From: Scalesia atractyloides
Lineage: Eukaryota; Streptophyta; Magnoliopsida; Asterales; Asteraceae
Reading direction: 5' to 3'
Length of the DNA stretch: 64,000 bases
Assembly: GCA_947069175.1 (NCBI GenBank)
Contig: CAMTDV010000023.1
Coordinates: 85,570,391 to 85,634,390, forward strand
The translations under genes and the position numbers were made by a program. Every line of letters begins with the position of its first letter. The first letter of the stretch is position 1. This document shows, piece by piece, positions 58,276-64,000 of the stretch. Below the pieces are notes generated by a model. The model was not told where the DNA came from. It did not search any database and saw nothing but the letters and a program-made list of their open reading frames with translations.

Positions 58276-59379
58276 TTCACTCGTCCTTCTTTCCCTTGAC
58301 CAATTTGGAGAGTTTCTTGAAGAACTTATTCGTCTTCTTCTCCGTTTTCTCCGCCTGTTACTGCATTTCTTTCATCATTTCTAAGGCCTTATTAATGGCC
58401 TCTAGTGGTGGCGGAGGTTGTGGTTGTGGTTTAATAACCGGATACTGGTACCCATAAGTTGGGTATCCAGTCAGTGGATAAGTAGGTGGGAAAGGAGACG
58501 GGTAAAGTGCATTGTGCATAACCGCCTGCATGTAGGGGTTTTGCGACCATGGTTGATAGTCTACCGGTGTAGACGGGTTAAAAGGATCATATCCAGACGT
58601 GTCTGGATATGTGGAATTGGGTTAGTATAACCCGTTGGTGGTGGTTGTACAGCAGGTGTTGGTGTTGGTTCCACTATAGGTGGAATATTAGAGGGTCCAC
58701 CCATTTGTGGGTCCTCTTGTATTGTGGGGTAGGAGTTGGGTAAAGGTGGTAGCGATCCCGACCTATGTCCGACACGTACCGACATACGTGCTCCACGCTT
58801 CCTCCTTGGTGGTTCAGGTGGTGATTGAGGTTGGTCCACCTGTTCCATGTGGACATCTTCTTGAACAGGAGGTGGTTGAGAGTGATGGGAAGGTGTGATG
58901 GGCAAAGGTGAATTGGTTCCGGTATTGGTCCCACTCATTAGGACCTTGGTAGGGCGATCCGGCATATGAGTTTAAATCGCTCGAAATTTCAATGGGATGC
59001 ACATTTGATCCCGACGGCGGCATCTCCGGCTCGGAGTCCTCGTCCATAGGGTGTGGTTGGTCCAACTGAATTTGATCGGCTGGAGGCGTGTTAAGATATT
59101 GGTTGGGGTTAAAGTCTTCATGGTAGGAGTGGTGAGAATGGGAATGGTGAGAATGGTAGGAGTGGTGTGAGTGGTAAGTGTTTTGGGAATGTGAGGGCGA
59201 GTGTCTATTAGAGACGGAACGTCTCGCTGGTTGCCATGGAGACGAATCTCCTGATTCTTGGTATGCATCTGAATTATGAGGTTGAGGGGAATACGCCCCG
59301 ATGGTCCTCCCCTCATTGGACCTTTTCCTCGTCCACTTTGTCCTCTCACACGTGGCGGTATTTTCCTATTATGATTCAA
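58276..59379 (-). pseudogene. Extra ORF upstream of gag (ORF0), C2
   Basis: Copy of the C1 ORF0. The start codon equivalent to 49055 is ATA here, so the ORF has lost its ATG. Three frame pieces: RVRGQSGRGKGPMRGG onward, the acidic MDEDSEPEMPPSGSN part, and the basic PPRRKRGARMSVRVGHR part; breaks near 59300, 58960 and 58600. The C-terminus ends KGKKDE with an internal stop (MKEMQ-stop) near 58360. Breaks are at different places from C1, so an intact ancestor is likely. Confidence 0.68.
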
Positions 59380-59514
59380 TTTAAAATAATACTAATAACT
59401 TAAAAATGAAATGAGTAATCCTAGGTCAATGCCTAGACTAGGAAGTCTAAGGAATGTGCTCGTGTAAGTTTGAGACTAAACACAAGAGGCTAGTGTTTAA
59501 TTCTCTCAAATGTT

Positions 59515-59527
59515 GGCTCGGATACCA
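59515..59527 (-). other. Primer binding site of C2 (mutated)
   Basis: GGCTCGGATACCA on the plus strand: one mismatch to the tRNA-Met(i) site (A to C in element sense). Confidence 0.8.
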
Positions 59528-59531
59528 ACCC

Positions 59532-61106
59532 TGTCACACCCCGGATTTCCAACCCCAAAATCCATACACCGGTGGGCCCGGGTGGGGAATATCGTGACAT
59601 CAGTTGATAATCATCATGGTCAATTAAACACGGCACAACGGAAGTTTTGGAGTAAAATTACTATACAAACCGAATGTTCGAAAATAAAAAATATATGCAG
59701 GCTCGTAATAGAAGATCCTCAGGCGGATCATAAATTGTACAAGGAAAGAATATAAAACAGACTTTTGGCAGATTTAGGATTTGCAAGATCCTCTATCACT
59801 ACCGAGCACTTACGGCCTATTTTCGTATTGTACTTGCAGATTAGTCTTTTGAAAATACGCCAGCTTTCGCTGGTAAATACACCCAACTGACTCATTTTGA
59901 AAACATTTAAAAATGTTTTAGGTGCATATCAGCACAAAATCTTTTTATAACTTGGGTTAATTGACCGTCCAACCTTGTTAACAGATTTACTTGTTTTGTC
60001 TTACATACGGGATTCGGCACGAAAATTGAGACACAATTAACGTACACACCACTTTGGACTCACGAAGGAGTCAATTCCTCCCAACCTTGTGGGAATGCAT
60101 AATTGAGCGTCTATCGGGTGTATGCCTACACCCGCGCTAAAGTCGTGGCCATTTCGATTGTAATGAGCCGAGGATATTCAGGACACGGTAGTTAACCCCC
60201 GATGTTTAAATTATCAAACAAAACTGACTAAACAGAATATGCGATCTCTATTCCAAACTGGCGTTCGATTAATCCCATTTTCGACCAAGCGGTAATAATT
60301 TACCGTAACCCAAGCCCGTATAGGGGAAATAAGTCGAGAGTATTTAGCTGAGCTAGTCTTCTTTATATTTTTAATAACTCAGTCGTACACAAAAAGGACT
60401 AAGTGCATATAGCATTTATTGGCAAGTCTCTAGTCTGGATTATGGCATAAACTAAACAATTAAATACTAACGGTCTTATTTAAGTCATAGACTAAGACCG
60501 ACTAGCGTACTTGATCAAAACGCGTGACGCTAGATTAAACGATGATTGGATAGAATGTAGTTTAATCCCAACAATACCTTGACTTGTTTAATATGGCTAA
60601 ATTATTAACATTCTGGATTTTGAGACTTAAATGACAAGGTTAAACCCGTTTCGGTTAATTTCCGTAAAATAGTTACATATACGTAACCGTGCGCAAATTA
60701 GCGATATCGGTAACCGGATAAGTCATGGAAAAGTTCTATATGCCATTATACTTTAAATAAGTTAAGATATCAGTAGGATATCAACTTGTATGCTAGTTAA
60801 GGTTTTAAAACGAAATTATGCCTCATAAGGGCATTTTGGTAATTGTATATCGTAATAAGGAACTTGAATATAATTTAAATGTTATAGTCATAAGTATTCT
60901 GGGAAAATATTTTATTTATGATATAATATCAGTAGGATGTCAATTATATGTGTAAATTATCCTTTATGACCAAACTATGCACCGAAGGGGCATTTTGGTC
61001 ATTTTACACATAGTTTATAATTTATTTGGGATTCTGAATTTATAACATGTACCTACTGTAAATATGTTTAAAATAAGTTTTAAAATCAGTAGGTAACAAG
61101 TCTTGG
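59532..61106 (-). mobile_element. Family C LTR fragment, 5' LTR of C2 (truncated)
   Basis: Starts TGTCACACCCCGG and follows the family C LTR up to CAGTAGGTAACAAGTCTTGG, where minus orientation stops at 61106. The rest, including the LTR outer edge, is missing or replaced by inverted pieces. Confidence 0.85.
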
Positions 61107-61597
61107 AAGGTCTTTTTACATGTATGACAAACATGTAAATCTGTTAACAAGGTTAGACGGTCAATTAACCCAAGTTATAAAAAGATTTTTGTGCTGATAC
61201 GCACCTAAAACATTTTTAAAATGTTTTCAAAATGAGTCAGTTGGGTGTATTTAGCATCAAAAGCTGACGTATTTTTAAAAGACTAATTTGCAGGTACAAT
61301 ACGAAAATAGGCCGGAAGTGCTCGGTAGTGATAGAGGATCTTGCAAATCCTAAATCTGCCCAAAGTGGGTTTTATATTCTTTCCATGTATATTTTATGAT
61401 CCGCATGTGGATCTTCTATTACAAGCCTATATATTATTTTGTATTTTCGAACATTCGGTTTGTAATAATAATTTTACTCCAAAACTTCTGTTGTGCCGTG
61501 TTTAATTGACCATGATAATTATAAACTGATGTCACGATACTCCCACCCGGGCCCACAAGTGTATGGATTTCGGGGTTAGAAATCCGGGTGTGACAGG
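61107..61597 (+). mobile_element. Inverted family C LTR end fragment
   Basis: Plus-orientation LTR 3' end: from ACATGTATGACAAACATGT through GGGTGTGACA at 61597. Same sequence class as the first ~500 bases of 59532-61106, but inverted. Confidence 0.82.
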
Positions 61598-63618
61598 GTT
61601 TTTAAGTGATGTTAGTCCTTATAAAGGGCACCACTAAAGATCACGTTTGCTAGACCAATTGACGGGTCAAAGTTATGATATTAAAAAGTCAAACAGGCCA
61701 TTTTTCGGAAAAATCATAAATTGATCTTATATATGTTATGAAACCTGTTTTGACACTTAAACAAGTTGGTAATAATTATTAGAACATTTAAGAACATGTT
61801 CGGCTTGTCAATTTCAGTTCTAGGGTTGGTTCGCAACCGAAAGTCGTGAAGTTTGACTTATGCTTTGACTTTCGATTCTGACCCGATTTAGATTAGTTAG
61901 ACACTGATCTAAAGTTGCATTATGATCATAATATAATGTAGCATAACCCTCTGAGGTTATATTACATGATCATAATCAGAATCCAAGTTTAGGCGCAAGT
62001 TCCATAATTATGCCATCTTTGACCAAAACGCCCTTCTTACATAAATCAAGGTTTTAATGATAATAAACTTGAAAGTGAGTTCCTACTGATGTAATATTAT
62101 AAGTAAGAATATTTGGGATGTTAAACCAAGTTATAAACTGAGTTTTCAAACAAGTCCTTAAACTATGTCGATAAATGACGGTTTTAGCTCTTGTGGCTTA
62201 AAAAATGGTTTTAATCAAATCTTTTCAAAGTAAATCATTTACCTACTGATATGTTATATTAAATAACATGTTTTTAAACATTTTAATCTGACCTTAATGT
62301 CAGTTTTCGTAAACATCACTTAGAAACGTCATTTTACGACATAAGCATCGTTTCGGCGCATAGTATGGTTTTAAACCATATTATTGACCAAGACTTGTTA
62401 CCTACTGATTTAAAACTTATTTCAAAAATATTTATAGTAGGTACATGTTATAAATTCAGAATCCAAAATAAATTATAAACTATATGTAAAATGACCAAAA
62501 TGCCCCTTCGGTGCATAGTTTGATCATAAAGGATAATTTACACATATAATTGACATCCTACAGATATTATATCATAAATAAAGTATTTTTTCTAGAATAC
62601 TTATGACTATAACATGAAAATTATATTCAAGTTCCTTTATTACGATATACAATTACCAAAATGCCCTTATGAGGCATAATTTCGTTTTAAAACCTTAACG
62701 GGCATACAAGTTGATATCCTACTGATATCTTAACTTATTTAAAGTATAATGGCATGTAGAACTTGTCCATGACTTATCCGGTTACCCGATATCGCTAATA
62801 TGCGCACGGTTACGTATATGTAACTATTTTACGGAAATTAACCGAAACGGGTTTAACCTTGTCATTTAAGTCTCAAAATCCAGAATGTTAATAGTTTACC
62901 CATATTAAACAAGTCAAGGTACTATTGGGATTAAACTACATTCTATCCAATCATCGTTTAATCTAGCGTCATACGTTTTGATCAAGTACGCTAGTCGGTC
63001 TAAGTCTATGACTTAAATAAGACTGTTAGTATTTAATTGGTTAGTTTATGCCATAATCCAGACTAGGGACTTGCCGGTAAATGCTATCTGCACTTAGTCC
63101 TTTTTGTGTACGGCTGAGTTATTAAAAAAAAATTAAAGAAGACTAGCTCAGGTAAATACTCTCGACTTATTTCCCATATACGGGCTTGGGTTACGGTAAT
63201 TATTACCGCTTGGTCGGAAATGGGATTAATCGAAAGCCGGTTCGGAATAGAATCGCATATTCTGTTTTAATCAGTTTTGTTTGATAATTTAAACATCGGG
63301 GGTTAACTACCTGTCCTGGAATATCCTCGGATCATTACAATCGAATTGGCCAGACCTTAGCGCGGGTGTAGGACATACACCCAATAGACGCTCAATTATG
63401 CATTCCCACAAGGTTGGGAGGAACTGACTCCTTCATGAGTCCAAAGTGGTGTGTACATTAATTGTGTCTCGGTTTTGTGCCAAGCCCCGTATGTATGACA
63501 AACATGTAATCTGTTAACAAGGTTGGATGGTCAATTAACCCAAGTTATAAAAAGATTTTTGTACGGATACGCACCTAAAACATTTTTGAAATGTTTTCAA
63601 AATGAGTTCAGTTGGGTC
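61598..63618 (+). mobile_element. Inverted family C LTR body fragment
   Basis: After about 15 bases in minus orientation (TTTTTAAGTGATGTT, 61599-61613), plus-orientation LTR body runs from AGTCCTTATAAAGGGCACC to GAGTTCAGTTGGG, where it ends abruptly at 63618. 62391-63618 is the inverted complement of 59881-61106. Confidence 0.82.
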
Positions 63619-64000
63619 CATGCATCATATTATCAAGCATTGACTCCTGAAACATATGTGAAAAGAGAGTCAACATAAAATGCCGGCGAGTACATAGGTT
63701 TTGTGTGTGTGTCAAATTCGTGGCTTTGTATACATATTGCAACACCACGTTGACTACAAGAGTTGTTAAGTGAAAACCTCGTATCAAAAGTGTTTGATAT
63801 TGCAATACAATTAACCAACTAAAACAAGTTGGTTAGAGTTGTGAAAACCTTGTAGTCATGAATCTTGACCAATACGTTTCTTTTGTAAAATAAACTTGTA
63901 ATAGATTATTCAAAAGAAAACTTCGTATGGTTTATGTCTTTAAATGAAAATCATTGTGTGACATTGTTCAAAACCATTTGTCCTGTTATAAACCATTTGT
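63619..64000. other. Unassigned DNA at window end
   Basis: No match to either LTR family and no coding frame I can support. Contains a short TG run (63703-63711) and the motif AAAACC(T)(C/T)GTA repeated loosely. May belong to another element outside the window. Confidence 0.35.

Overview
This is plant nuclear DNA, almost entirely nested and tandem LTR retrotransposons. The evidence is Ty3-type polyproteins with chromodomain-like integrase tails, initiator-Met-tRNA primer sites, a Ty1/copia relic, and the intron-containing remains of a plant TDY-class MAP kinase gene. I suspect a eudicot, possibly Asteraceae, but the sequence does not prove the family. I see no intact host gene.

Layout. 1-10944: tandem array of a plus-strand Ty3 element, 'family A' unit A1 (integrase - LTR - leader/gag/filler/integrase - LTR), lacking protease, RT and RNase H. 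10945-17796: minus-strand family A element B, whose integrase is interrupted by A1; its 5' LTR ends at 17796 inside a copia relic (17797-19047). 20456-21121: MAP kinase relic. 21122-25853: AT-rich DNA with a ~70-bp hairpin-repeat array and Helitron-like motifs. 25854-61106: minus-strand tandem array of a second Ty3 family, 'family C' (LTR - C1 - LTR - C2 - broken LTR). C1 gag is split by family A element A2 (33385-46386, 5-bp duplications AGTAC). A2's own leader is split by a family A solo LTR (40555-43195, duplications CTAGG). 59532-63618: inverted, scrambled family C LTR pieces. 63619-64000: unassigned.

Most notable: every family A LTR (six copies) carries an array of three or four tRNA-like units in the sense orientation, downstream of the TATA box where one is visible, so probably within the transcribed R/U5 leader. 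It also carries one opposite-strand tRNA-like unit in U3, with A-box and B-box motifs and a T-run terminator. The sense units have turned the tRNA D-arm into a 10-12 bp hairpin that shows compensatory base changes. The family A leader also has a 9-bp hairpin with a GGGCCC palindromic loop, resembling a retroviral dimer-initiation site. Family C carries an extra sense ORF of about 360 codons between primer site and gag, plus a 67-bp minisatellite of variable copy number.

All polyproteins are broken by frameshifts or stops. A1 units share the same defects, as do C1 and C2, so each tandem was copied after, or together with, inactivation. Several minus-strand domain boundaries are by eye; alignment scores, ages and transcription could not be computed.
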